Below the pieces are notes generated by a model that was not told where the DNA came from, ran no database searches, and saw nothing but the letters and a program-made list of their open reading frames with translations. Shown here one piece after another: positions 18,301 through 25,089 of a DNA stretch of 64,000 bases. A program made the translations under genes and the position numbers. The DNA is from Streptomyces diastatochromogenes (GTDB taxonomy: Bacteria; Actinomycetota; Actinomycetes; Streptomycetales; Streptomycetaceae): contig NZ_MCGQ01000026.1 in the NCBI RefSeq assembly GCF_002242805.1, positions 124,001-188,000 of the forward strand, in the 5' to 3' direction. Within the stretch, counting starts at the first letter, position 1. The number at the start of each line of letters is the position of its first letter.

Positions 18301-21300
18301 CCTCGACGTCCATGTCGAGGTCCAGCGTCTCCGCCGGGTAGCCCGTCTTCTCCGAGACGACACCGAGGAGGGCGGCGGCGATGTCCGCCGTGCTGACCAC
18401 CACCCGCGGAGCCGTGGCGGCCACGGTGGCCGTGGCCTTGGGCGTGTCGCTCAGCACTCCGCCGAGGCTCAGGACGAAGTCCACGATCTCGCCGAGCGTG
18501 CGGAGTTCGGCGAGCTGTTCGGGGCCGACGGGGGTGGGGCTGGGGAAGCGTTCCTGGAGGACGCCCATGATCTCGACGCGCTTGATGGAGTCGATGCCCA
18601 AGTCCGCCTCCACGTCCATGTCGAGATCGAGCATGTCGGCCGGGTAGCCGGTCTTCTGGGACACCACGTCCAGCAGCGCGGCCCGTACGTCGTCGGCCGA
18701 GGCGCCGGAGGCCGGGTTCTCGGCCGTCGGCACGACCTGGGTCTCTGCGGGGGTCTCGGCCGTGGGCCGGGCGGGGGGAAGAGCCGCCGGGGCAGGCGCG
18801 GTCGGGGGCTCCAGGGCCGCGGGCGCCGGAGCGGCGGGAGCCTCGGGCAGCGCCGCCACCGGCGTTGCGGGCGCGGGGACCACGACCGCGGGGGTCTCGG
18901 CGACCGGGGCTGCCACCGGGGCGGCGGCGCCGTACTCCAGGGCCGCCAGGTCCCGCAGGATCTCGTTGGCCCGCAGATGCGTGCGCCCGATCGCGAGACC
19001 GTGCTCCTTGACGGAGGCGACGCCCGGGAGGACCTCGTCGACGCGGCCCTGCTCGTCGGCCCGCTCCAGCAGCCCCATGAGGCGCTGGGCGCTGGACAGC
19101 TGACCGCTGAGGTAGTCGTCGTGCAGGGCCAGGTGGTCGGCGAGCAGCCCGGCGAGCCGGTCGTCGGGCGCGGGGGCCCGGTGTTCCTCTGCCATGAACT
19201 CGTTCTCCAGGACGTCCAGTGGGGCGGGCTGCGCCAGGGGCGCGGCCAGCGGGGCGGGGGGCCGTTCGACCGGCGTGACCTGCTGGGCGACGGGGTGCGG
19301 CGCGGGGGCCGGGACGACCGCCGGGGTGGCGACAGCCGAGGGAGCCGGGGAGGCCGACACGGTCGGGGCCGTGGAGGCGGTCGTGACCGGCGCCAGGGAG
19401 CCGGCCGTCGCCGGGGCCGGAGAGAAGGCCGTCGCGGGGGCCTGAGAGCCGGCCACCGCCGGCAGCGAGACCCGGTAGCCGTTCTCCACGGCCTCCCGGT
19501 AGGCGGCCCGCCGGGCCTCGGGCACGTGGTTGATGCCGTTGAGCGGCACGGTCATGCCCTTGACCGGCTCCTCGTGCGGCGGCTCGGCCACATAGCGGTC
19601 CGCGACGGCCAACGGCACGCCCAGGACGGCCAGTTGGGCCACGGCCCGCTTCAGCGTCAGCTCGGCGTCGCCCTTGTCGCCCGGGTCGAGCTGCACGGCG
19701 AAGTGCTCGCGCTCGCCGAGGATGCGACGGACCAGCTGCGTCAGCACACCCTTCGGGCCGAACTCGACGAACGTGCGGAAGCCCGCCGCGTACATCTCCT
19801 CGATCCGGTCGGCGAACTCGACCGGCTTGACCAGCTGCTCCACCAGGGTGCGCCGGTTGCCGTCGGCGTCCGGGCCGTACGAGGCGCCCGGCGAGTTGGC
19901 GAACACCGGGCGGCGCGGCGCGCCCACCACGGCGTCGGCCACCCGCCGCCCGAACTCCTCCACGGCGTGGGCGACGAACGGCGTGTGGAAGGCCGCGGAC
20001 ACCGGCAGCCTGAGTGCTCGTATCCCGGCCGCGCCGGCCGCCTCCACCAGGCGCTCCACGGCCTCCGTGGCGCCGCCCACCACGACCTGGTCGGGGGCGT
20101 TGCGGTTGCAGACGGTCAGCTCCGGGTGCGCGGCGAGCAGCTCGCGCACCCGCTCCTCGGCGGCGCTGACGGCGGCCATGGCGCCGGCGTCGAAGTCCGG
20201 GTCCGCGGGCGGTGCCATCGCCGCGCCCCGGGCCCGGGCCAGGGCGAAGTAGGTGTCGTCGTCGAGGGCCCCGGCGGCCCACAGGGCGGCCAGCTCGCCG
20301 AAGCTGTGGCCGAGGAACCCGTCGGCGGCGAAGCCCAGTTCGGTCAGGTAGCGGAAGTGGCCGGCCGCCAGCGCGCCGATCGCGGGCTGGGCGTACTCGG
20401 TGCGCCGCAGGGCCGTCTCCTGGGCGGTGCGGGTCGCCTCGTCGAAGGCGGGCGGCGGGAACGCGATGCGGGACAGCGGGAGTTCGTGCCCGGCGAAGGC
20501 CGCGTTCGCCCGGTCGAAGGCCTCCCGCAGCGGAGGCAGCGCGAGCATCGCCGTGCGGCCGGGCTCGACGTACTGGCTGCCCTGCCCGGCGAAGAGCGCG
20601 CCCACCTTGCCGGTGGGGGCGGCGGACCGGCGGAAGTAGACGCCCTTGGGGTGTGACCAGGACTCGGCCGACGGCTTGGCGCGCAGCTCGGCCGCGGCCA
20701 GGGCGCGCAGCTCGGCGAGTTCGGCGTCGCTGCCGGCGACCAGGGCGAGCCGGGGATGATCCGCCGGAGCGGTTTCGGTACGGGGCTCCCCGCCCTCGCC
20801 GACCACCCGCACCAGCTGCTCAATGTCAGGGGCATGCCACATGAACACGCGGTTCACGGGGAACATCACCCGCAGGTCGGAGCCGTCGCCGAACTCCTCC
20901 ATCACCACATGGAAGTTGGTGCCGCCGAAGCCGAACGACGACACGCCCGCCCTCCGCTGCGGCCGGGCCGGGTCGAGGATCCAGGGCCGGGTGCGGGTGC
21001 CGACGTAGAACGGGCTCTGGGCCCAGTCGAGCGCCGGGTTCGGCCGGTCCACGTTGATGGTGGGCGGCAGCAGCTTGTGGTGCAGGGCCAGCGCCAGCTT
21101 GATCATCCCGGCCGCGCCCGCCGCCGCCTTGGTGTGGCCGATCTGCGACTTCACACTGCCGACCGCCGCGAACTGCCGCTCCTTGGTGAACTCCGACACG
21201 ACCGCCGACAGCGCCGACAGCTCGGTCGCCTCACCGACCGCGGTACCCGTGCCGTGTGCCTCGAACAGCTCGACGGAGGCCGGGGAGCAGTCCGCGTCCT

Positions 21301-22408
21301 CGTAGGCCCGGCGCAGCGCGGTCATCTGCCCCTCCTTGCGGGGGGCGTAGATGGACTTGAAGCGGCCGTCGCTGGAGGAGCCGATACCGCGGAGCACGGC
21401 GTAGATCCGGTTGCCGTCCCGCTCGGCGTCGGCGAGCCGGCGCAGCGCCAGCATGCCGATGCCCTCACCGATGAGCGTGCCGTCGGCGTCCCCGTCGAAC
21501 GGGCGGATACGGCCCTTCTTGGAGAACGCGGGCGTCTTGCTGAAGCACAGGTACATGAAGATGGTGTTCTCGGCGTCGCAGCCGCCCACCAGCATCGTGT
21601 CCGAGCGCCGCTCCAGCAGGTCGCTGACCGCCGCCTTGACCGCGCCGAGCGAGCTGGCGCACGCCGCGTCGATCGTCATGTTGGTGCCGCCGAGGTCCAG
21701 GCGGTTGGCGATACGGCCGGCGACGACGTTGCCGAGCATGCCGGGGAAGGAGTTCTCCTCCCAGGGCGCGAAGGCCAGCTTGAACTTCTCCGCGATCTCC
21801 TCCGCGTCCCGCTCGGTCAGCCCGCAGGAGCGGACGACCTCCTTCAGGACCGGCGTCTGGAGCCGGGCGGTCAGCGGCTGGGTGAGCTGGTTGGCGCCGG
21901 TCACGCCCAGCACCACACCGGTGCGCGAGGCGTCGTACCAGTCCTGGTCGGCGCCCGCGTCCTTGAGCACGTCACGGGCGACGACGAGGCTCAGCAGCTG
22001 CAGCACGTCGGTGACTTCGAGGGTGTTGGGCGGCAGCCCGAACTCCAGCGGGTTGAACGGGACGGTGGGGATGAAGCCGCCGCGCTTGGCGTACGTCTTG
22101 TCGGGTGCGGCGGGGTCGGGGTCGTAGTGCTCCGACACGTCCCAGTGGGTCGCGGGCACGTCCTCGATGCAGTCGGCCGCGGAGACGACGTTGGCCCAGA
22201 ACTCGCGCAGATCACGCGACTTGGGGTACAGGGCGGACAGGCCGACGATCGCGATCGGATCCCGGGCGAGCCGGCGATCGAGGTCGGAAGGGTGCGAAGC
22301 GTTCACGGCGAGGCTCTCTTGGTCGGAACGGCTGGGCCCGTGGGGGTGTGGCCCGGATCGGTTCGGGACCTGCGGGTGGCGCGTGGAAGAGGAGCGAGGC
22401 AGGTTCAT
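15398..22408 (-). CDS. PfaA-type synthase: KS-AT-ACP-ACP-ACP-KR-DH
   Basis: The 2336-residue main chain-building subunit. KS about 48-505 (Cys250 in DAACASS, His385 in EAHGTGT, His425 in QIGHTKA). Malonyl-type AT about 600-900 (Ser702 in GHSFGE, His808 in AAFH). A Pro/Ala linker follows, then three ACPs with phosphopantetheine serines at 1274, 1376 and 1473, each in LGIDSIK. KR has TGGGRGIT (1785-1792) and Ser/Tyr catalysis around FSSVAGF and Tyr1969. The C-terminal dehydratase has His2082 in HVIGDAPVLP, HGPSLRG and an Asp-x3-Gln pair (Asp2249, Gln2253). The ATG start overlaps the thioesterase stop (ATGA). A GTG 34 codons downstream (22306) has a GAGAG-like site and would start just before the KS, so the true N terminus is uncertain. 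Confidence 0.94.
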   Translation of the reverse strand: MNLPRSSSTRHPQVPNRSGPHPHGPSRSDQESLAVNASHPSDLDRRLARDPIAIVGLSALYPKSRDLREFWANVVSAADCIEDVPATHWDVSEHYDPDPAAPDKTYAKRGGFIPTVPFNPLEFGLPPNTLEVTDVLQLLSLVVARDVLKDAGADQDWYDASRTGVVLGVTGANQLTQPLTARLQTPVLKEVVRSCGLTERDAEEIAEKFKLAFAPWEENSFPGMLGNVVAGRIANRLDLGGTNMTIDAACASSLGAVKAAVSDLLERRSDTMLVGGCDAENTIFMYLCFSKTPAFSKKGRIRPFDGDADGTLIGEGIGMLALRRLADAERDGNRIYAVLRGIGSSSDGRFKSIYAPRKEGQMTALRRAYEDADCSPASVELFEAHGTGTAVGEATELSALSAVVSEFTKERQFAAVGSVKSQIGHTKAAAGAAGMIKLALALHHKLLPPTINVDRPNPALDWAQSPFYVGTRTRPWILDPARPQRRAGVSSFGFGGTNFHVVMEEFGDGSDLRVMFPVNRVFMWHAPDIEQLVRVVGEGGEPRTETAPADHPRLALVAGSDAELAELRALAAAELRAKPSAESWSHPKGVYFRRSAAPTGKVGALFAGQGSQYVEPGRTAMLALPPLREAFDRANAAFAGHELPLSRIAFPPPAFDEATRTAQETALRRTEYAQPAIGALAAGHFRYLTELGFAADGFLGHSFGELAALWAAGALDDDTYFALARARGAAMAPPADPDFDAGAMAAVSAAEERVRELLAAHPELTVCNRNAPDQVVVGGATEAVERLVEAAGAAGIRALRLPVSAAFHTPFVAHAVEEFGRRVADAVVGAPRRPVFANSPGASYGPDADGNRRTLVEQLVKPVEFADRIEEMYAAGFRTFVEFGPKGVLTQLVRRILGEREHFAVQLDPGDKGDAELTLKRAVAQLAVLGVPLAVADRYVAEPPHEEPVKGMTVPLNGINHVPEARRAAYREAVENGYRVSLPAVAGSQAPATAFSPAPATAGSLAPVTTASTAPTVSASPAPSAVATPAVVPAPAPHPVAQQVTPVERPPAPLAAPLAQPAPLDVLENEFMAEEHRAPAPDDRLAGLLADHLALHDDYLSGQLSSAQRLMGLLERADEQGRVDEVLPGVASVKEHGLAIGRTHLRANEILRDLAALEYGAAAPVAAPVAETPAVVVPAPATPVAALPEAPAAPAPAALEPPTAPAPAALPPARPTAETPAETQVVPTAENPASGASADDVRAALLDVVSQKTGYPADMLDLDMDVEADLGIDSIKRVEIMGVLQERFPSPTPVGPEQLAELRTLGEIVDFVLSLGGVLSDTPKATATVAATAPRVVVSTADIAAALLGVVSEKTGYPAETLDLDMDVEADLGIDSIKRVEIMGVLQERFPSPTPVGPEQLAELRTLNEIVGFVFELNAPAAPAASSAEPSVPAASSDDVRAALLDVVSQKTGYPADMLDLGMDVEADLGIDSIKRVEIMGVLQERFPSPTPVGPEQLAELRTLSDIVGFVTGLSGSPEPATPPRHEPKAETDAPAPGALGRGQAALVGLPVPDQLVGAYPQDGVVLVVDDGSEVAAATAARLGEAGRQVRVLRLPGVPQRVSGAQDTALTGWGATELAARVEESVTGSLHLVLVFAAADDLPWAEGVRRLAHTLLIAKHTVTPLTAAAQSGHRAAFVTVTRLDGSFGHGGVAEDAAPAGGVGGLVKTLAVEAPTLFCRALDLSPALGAAEAAGLVLEEVYDAAAGPVQVGRDGTRRVGLTLGEEPAAPAAPGAAPGSGDLLVVTGGGRGITARCATALATAYRPGLLLLGRTALGEEPEWAHGLTDAAALKAAAVEHLRGAGEKPTPKRVEQLYQSVIGEREVRDTLAGIRAAGSEVAYLPVDITDAAATAAALAPYRERITGLVHGAGVLADQLISAKKAAEIDRVFAVKLGGLRSVVAAVPAERLRHVVLFSSVAGFFGNHGQSDYAMANEVLNAWAATFKRSHPEAHVTALNWGAWDSGMVSPQIKAVFEERGITLIPEDTGTRLFTEQFAPERSGDVITVLGPTTPLSAPEHTAPTAPVVLERDLSGLAGEPLVADHVIGDAPVLPAAAALGWAAGAVERLTGAAVAEIRDFVIHKGVVFDGGLDGSRFQLSVDPTPDGAEADVAIRSVTGDGAVRPHYAARVLLRTAAGQRPGPLTGLPALGGGSDAQGCYADGTLFHGPSLRGLRRVLESGEARLVVECALPEHRPADGAFTSDRYAPGTADLLLQAALVWMRRYRDTASLPMSVGRVDLYEALPDGGPFVVVVEPVSANGTTASLTVTACAPDGRVLSRFTDVSLVSTPQLAAKFAGR
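17873..18106 (-). repeat. ACP tandem repeat 3 (residues about 1435-1512)
   Basis: Third of three near-identical ACP units; contains Ser1473. About 100 bases around the LGIDSIK codons match the other two copies almost base for base, more than protein selection alone would require. Confidence 0.85.
18161..18397 (-). repeat. ACP tandem repeat 2 (residues about 1338-1416)
   Basis: Second ACP unit; contains Ser1376. It differs from the other copies mainly in the N-terminal helix (TADIAAALLG) and the linkers, while the helix II/III core is identical. Confidence 0.85.
18464..18700 (-). repeat. ACP tandem repeat 1 (residues about 1237-1315)
   Basis: First ACP unit; contains Ser1274. It shares the identical core with the other two. 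Three carriers is at the low end for PfaA proteins, where the number of ACPs is known to affect yield rather than product identity. Confidence 0.85.
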
Positions 22409-23262
22409 GCTGCGTGCAGCAGCGGGGCGATCACACCGAGGGAGTCGGGTCGGCTGAGCATCGTGTAGTGGTCGCCCGGACAGCCGTACCGGGTCAGACC
22501 GTGCGGGGCGAGCGGTGTCCAGCCGAGGGTGGGGTCGTCCGGGACGAGGCTGCGCTCGGCCTGCACCAGCACCAGCGGAAGCGGTGCGGGGTCGGGCCGG
22601 TAGGGGGCCGTCAGCCGGTTGTTGCGCAACAGCCCGTCCACGTAGGTGTCGTAGAGCTTGCGCAGGCCCGGCAGCGGGGTGCCCGGGAGCAGGGCCCCGG
22701 CGGCGACGGCCGCGTCGAGCACGACGGGCAGCCCGTCGTCCACCCCGCGGCCGGCGATCGCGTCGGGGCCGAGCCCGAACGGCTTGCCCCGCTTGGCCCC
22801 CAGGTACATGGCGAACCAGCCGAGGAGCAGGTCGGGTTCGAGCGCCTCGTCGGGCTGCTTGTACTCCTCGGTGGGCGCGATGCTGTCGAGGAGCACCAGG
22901 CGCTCGGGGCGCCGTTCGGCCGGCATCGCCCGGGTCATGGCCAGGGCGAGCACACCGCCGAAGGACCAGCCCGCGAGCGTGTACGGCACCCGGACCGGTT
23001 CCATCGCGGCGAGCAGCCGGCCGGCCAGGGCCGGCACGGTCGTGTCGGCCCGGCCGCCGTTCAGCGCCGCCTGCGCGTACTCGTCGAGCGCGCCCAGGTC
23101 CAGTACGGTCAGCCCGTCGCCCTCGGGCAGGGCGTCGGCCAGGCCCCGGTGGACCTGCGCCGCGAGCGCGCCGGGATGGACGACGTAGACGGTGCGGCGG
23201 CCGGCCGCGGCGGCCCTGAACTCCAGGGCGACCGGCGGCCGGCGGTCACGCGGCGGTCGCAC
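22405..23262 (-). CDS. Thioesterase, type II / release (alpha/beta hydrolase)
   Basis: A 285-residue hydrolase of the polyketide/peptide-synthase thioesterase family. The nucleophile elbow is GWSFGG (Ser100), the acid Asp126 lies in LLDSIAP and the His265 in GDHYTM, so the triad is complete. It would hydrolyse the finished chain from an ACP or clear stalled acyl groups. The GTG start overlaps the ACP gene by 17 bases and the stop overlaps the PfaA-like start by 4, so the three proteins are translationally coupled. Thioesterases replace the acyltransferase release domain of some PUFA synthases, which suits a free-acid product; that is inference. Confidence 0.85.
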   Translation of the reverse strand: MRPPRDRRPPVALEFRAAAAGRRTVYVVHPGALAAQVHRGLADALPEGDGLTVLDLGALDEYAQAALNGGRADTTVPALAGRLLAAMEPVRVPYTLAGWSFGGVLALAMTRAMPAERRPERLVLLDSIAPTEEYKQPDEALEPDLLLGWFAMYLGAKRGKPFGLGPDAIAGRGVDDGLPVVLDAAVAAGALLPGTPLPGLRKLYDTYVDGLLRNNRLTAPYRPDPAPLPLVLVQAERSLVPDDPTLGWTPLAPHGLTRYGCPGDHYTMLSRPDSLGVIAPLLHAA

Positions 23263-23512
23263 GCCGGTCGCTCTCCTCGGCCAGGTAGGACGCCAGGTCC
23301 TTGATGGTCGGGTGGTACCAGAGCGTCGTCGTGCTCAGCTCGAAGCCGAGCCAGTTCTCCAGCTCGCCCGCGAGAATGAGCGCCTCGGTCGAGTCGAGGT
23401 CCAGCTCGTCGAAGTACACCTCGCGCGAGACCTCGCCCGGCGCCACGCCGAGGCGAAGGGCGATCTTCTCGATCAGCCAGGTCTCGGCCTCGGAAGCGGT
23501 CACTGCGGCCAT
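23246..23512 (-). CDS. Stand-alone acyl carrier protein
   Basis: An 88-residue carrier protein with the attachment serine at position 41 in ELDLDSTEALIL, followed by the usual helix III and a C-terminal helix (TIKDLASYLAEE). ATG at 23512 has GAAGGA ten bases upstream. The reading frame is open for another 95 codons upstream (to 23797), but that part is Arg/Pro/Thr-rich and unlike a carrier protein. As the first gene of the operon and distinct from the three ACPs in the synthase, it may present a starter, accept the finished chain, or carry the substrate of the two dehydrogenases. Confidence 0.88.
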   Translation of the reverse strand: MAAVTASEAETWLIEKIALRLGVAPGEVSREVYFDELDLDSTEALILAGELENWLGFELSTTTLWYHPTIKDLASYLAEESDRRATAA

Positions 23513-23680
23513 GGTGGGTCGTCCTTCCTCAGGCGCGGCTCCGGGGCATCCGGAGGCGCGTGCGGTTGATGGGGGCGTGCACCGGCCCGTCGTGCTCGGG
23601 GCATACGGGCACACGGCGGCGCGTCGACCCGTACGGGTGCACGACGGCCGTTTCACGATGCGGTGCGTATGACCCCGCGG

Positions 23681-23704
23681 CCGACCGGGTTTCCGCCCGG
23701 TCGG
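23681..23704. repeat. 9-bp inverted repeat in operon leader
   Basis: CCGACCGGG, a 6-base loop, then CCCGGTCGG: a perfect hairpin about 170 bases upstream of the ACP start codon. Confidence 0.5.
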
Positions 23705-23837
23705 CGGGGTTCGAACCCGGAACGTCGGCCCGGAACTCGGGCCGGCCGGGGAAACGGGGGAGATTTGAGCGGTGTTCTTCTTTGGGGGGGTTACCACTGC
23801 CGGGGAGGGCAGAAAACAACTCGTCAGTAATCTGGCG

Positions 23838-23865
23838 GGTGGTCAGGTCGAGCGGTGGTCAGGTC
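23838..23865. promoter_or_regulatory. Two GGTGGTCAGGTC direct repeats, 16-bp period
   Basis: Identical 12-base copies at 23838-23849 and 23854-23865, close to the palindrome at 23881 that shares the CAGGTC hexamer. AraC-family proteins bind direct repeats, so this is a candidate activator site for the adjacent AraC gene product. Confidence 0.5.
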
Positions 23866-23880
23866 CGTCTTTCTGGTACA

Positions 23881-23892
23881 GACCTGCAGGTC
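23881..23892. promoter_or_regulatory. GACCTGCAGGTC palindrome (candidate operator)
   Basis: Perfect 12-bp palindrome. Eleven of its bases recur at 25062-25072, just in front of the IclR-type gene, so one regulator may bind both places. Confidence 0.5.
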
Positions 23893-24023
23893 CACGGTGT
23901 CTTCGAGTGGCCGCCCGAAGCACGCAGGCACAGTCTTGCCAGCTTCCGGATTCCCGAACAACCGCTCTTCCAGAGAGTGGAAAGAAATCCTGGTTACGGG
24001 AGTTGGCCTGGTGGTCGAATGCG

Positions 24024-24953
24024 TTACCGGAAGGTGAAATGTCCCCCGGAATCGAGGGATTCGGGCTGGCTGCGGCTCCGCGCGTCCCGCCGGAATGCCC
24101 CGGGTGCCATATTCACGCGCCGCCCGAAGAACTTGCCGAAGTTGGTGACCTCGGAGAAGCCGAGATGACGGGCGATGGCGGCGATGGGCAGGTCCGTGTG
24201 GACCAGCAGCCGGCGCGCCTCGAGCGCGACCCGGGCGTCGATCACGTCCTTGGCGGACGTACCGGCGATGGCGCGGCAGGCCCGGGACAGCGCGCGCGTA
24301 CTGCAGTTGAGCCTGGTGGCGTAGTCCTCGACCAGCCGGGTGGAGCGGTAGGCGACCTCCAGCTCCTGGCGGAACCGGACGAACAGCTCGCCCGCCTCAC
24401 CGCTCGGCGCACCGACGTGGGCGTCGTCGTGGCGCACGCGGCACACCTCGTCGACGCGTAAGAGCACCACGGCCAGCAGATGCTTGAGCACCTGCTCGCC
24501 CACGCCCCGGTCGGGCCGCTCGAACTCTTCCTGAAGATGCGTCAGGACTTGCTGGAACAGCGGCAGTTCGCCGTCGCCCAGCTGCCAGTGCCAGGGGCGC
24601 AGCACATCGTCCAGCAGTCCGAGGCCGGCGTGCATCGGCAGCGGGAACGACTCGGTGAACATGAGGATTTCGGCCTCCATGTCGTTCGGGAACGACTGGA
24701 TCACCTGGTTCGGCCGGGTCCACAGCAGCGTGCCCGCGGAGCACGGTATGCAGGTGGAGTCGACGGAATATCGTCCGTGGCCCTTCGTCACCAGCATGAT
24801 CTGGTGGAATTCGAGCCGATGCGGAGCGGTGAGCAGGCTCAGGGGCGCCCGGGTGCGCAGGTCGCGCAGCGTCGACATCGCGATACCGAGGCCTGGTCGG
24901 CAGATCGGGGTGTACGGGACGACAGGGATCGGTAACGAAGAGAAATCGACCAT
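24024..24953 (-). CDS. AraC-family transcriptional regulator with two TTA codons
   Basis: A 309-residue protein. The N-terminal half resembles a cupin-type effector domain (HRLEFHQIMLVTKGHG, about 45-60). The C-terminal half carries the two AraC helix-turn-helices (NCSTRALSRACRAIAG around 215-230; IAAIARHLGFSEVTNFGKFFGR around 260-282). Two leucines, residues 7 and 165, use TTA (24933-24935 and 24459-24461). In Streptomyces TTA codons need the bldA tRNA, so the protein should appear late in growth or during development. It points the same way as the lipid operon, 511 bases upstream, and is its likely cluster-situated activator (inferred). ATG at 24953 follows a CGGAAC site; a later Met (residue 26) lacks one. 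Confidence 0.88.
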   Translation of the reverse strand: MVDFSSLPIPVVPYTPICRPGLGIAMSTLRDLRTRAPLSLLTAPHRLEFHQIMLVTKGHGRYSVDSTCIPCSAGTLLWTRPNQVIQSFPNDMEAEILMFTESFPLPMHAGLGLLDDVLRPWHWQLGDGELPLFQQVLTHLQEEFERPDRGVGEQVLKHLLAVVLLRVDEVCRVRHDDAHVGAPSGEAGELFVRFRQELEVAYRSTRLVEDYATRLNCSTRALSRACRAIAGTSAKDVIDARVALEARRLLVHTDLPIAAIARHLGFSEVTNFGKFFGRRVNMAPGAFRRDARSRSQPESLDSGGHFTFR

Positions 24954-25061
24954 GAACGTTCCGAGATCGACCTTCCTAGGGCTGCTTGAAGACTTGATGA
25001 TAGCGGTGGCCGCCCGTCACCGGTTCACGCCTGGTGTCAGCACGAGTTATCAAGCACCCGT

Positions 25062-25073
25062 GACCTGCAGGTG
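25062..25073. promoter_or_regulatory. Second GACCTGCAGGT operator copy
   Basis: GACCTGCAGGTG sits 17 bases in front of the IclR start codon, overlapping the region where the ribosome or polymerase would load. It matches the palindrome at 23881 in 11 of 12 positions, consistent with autoregulation plus control of the lipid operon. Confidence 0.5.
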
Positions 25074-25089
25074 AAGGGAACTGAACGGG

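Larger units (their letters stand above)
23513..24023 (-). promoter_or_regulatory. 511-bp leader/promoter region of the lipid operon
   Basis: No convincing gene. From the regulator side it holds a 12-bp palindrome (23881-23892), two 12-bp direct repeats (23838-23849, 23854-23865), a small hairpin near 23796-23812 and a 9-bp inverted repeat (23681-23704). A weak minus-strand promoter candidate (TTGTTT, 17 bases, TGGTAA, about 23819-23791) lies just downstream of the repeats. The mRNA leader would then be about 270 bases. Confidence 0.55.

Noticed and set aside
17873..18700. Regularly spaced repeats resembling an array
   Set aside because: Repeats are over 200 bases, in frame and encode ACP domains; not CRISPR.
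12917..20656. Even longer plus-strand open frame (over 2500 codons) across both synthase genes
   Set aside because: Same shadow effect; Arg/Gly/His/Gln-rich repeats mirror the ACP and Ala/Pro linkers of the opposite strand.
382..23512. Enediyne or conventional type I polyketide cluster
   Set aside because: The presence of a chain-length-factor KS, FabA-like DH pairs, tandem ACPs and PfaD fits Pfa-type synthases; no enediyne-type KS-AT-ACP-KR-DH-PPTase single protein is present.
23690..23760. tRNA-like T-loop GGGTTCGAACCC
   Set aside because: No matching acceptor stem, D-arm or anticodon arm could be folded on either strand; it is a short palindrome in the operon leader.
23246..23797. N-terminal extension of the free ACP by 95 codons
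   Set aside because: The extension is basic and Pro-rich, and ATG 23512 has a good ribosome site directly before the ACP fold.
23529..23819. 96-codon minus-strand frame in the operon leader
   Set aside because: Composition (Arg, Pro, Ser, Thr, His) and lack of a ribosome site argue against a gene; the region holds operators and hairpins instead.
24984..25054. CTTGAT/ATCAAG inverted hexamers in the AraC-IclR gap
   Set aside because: Only 6-bp arms about 50 bases apart; too weak compared with the GACCTGCAGGT copies.
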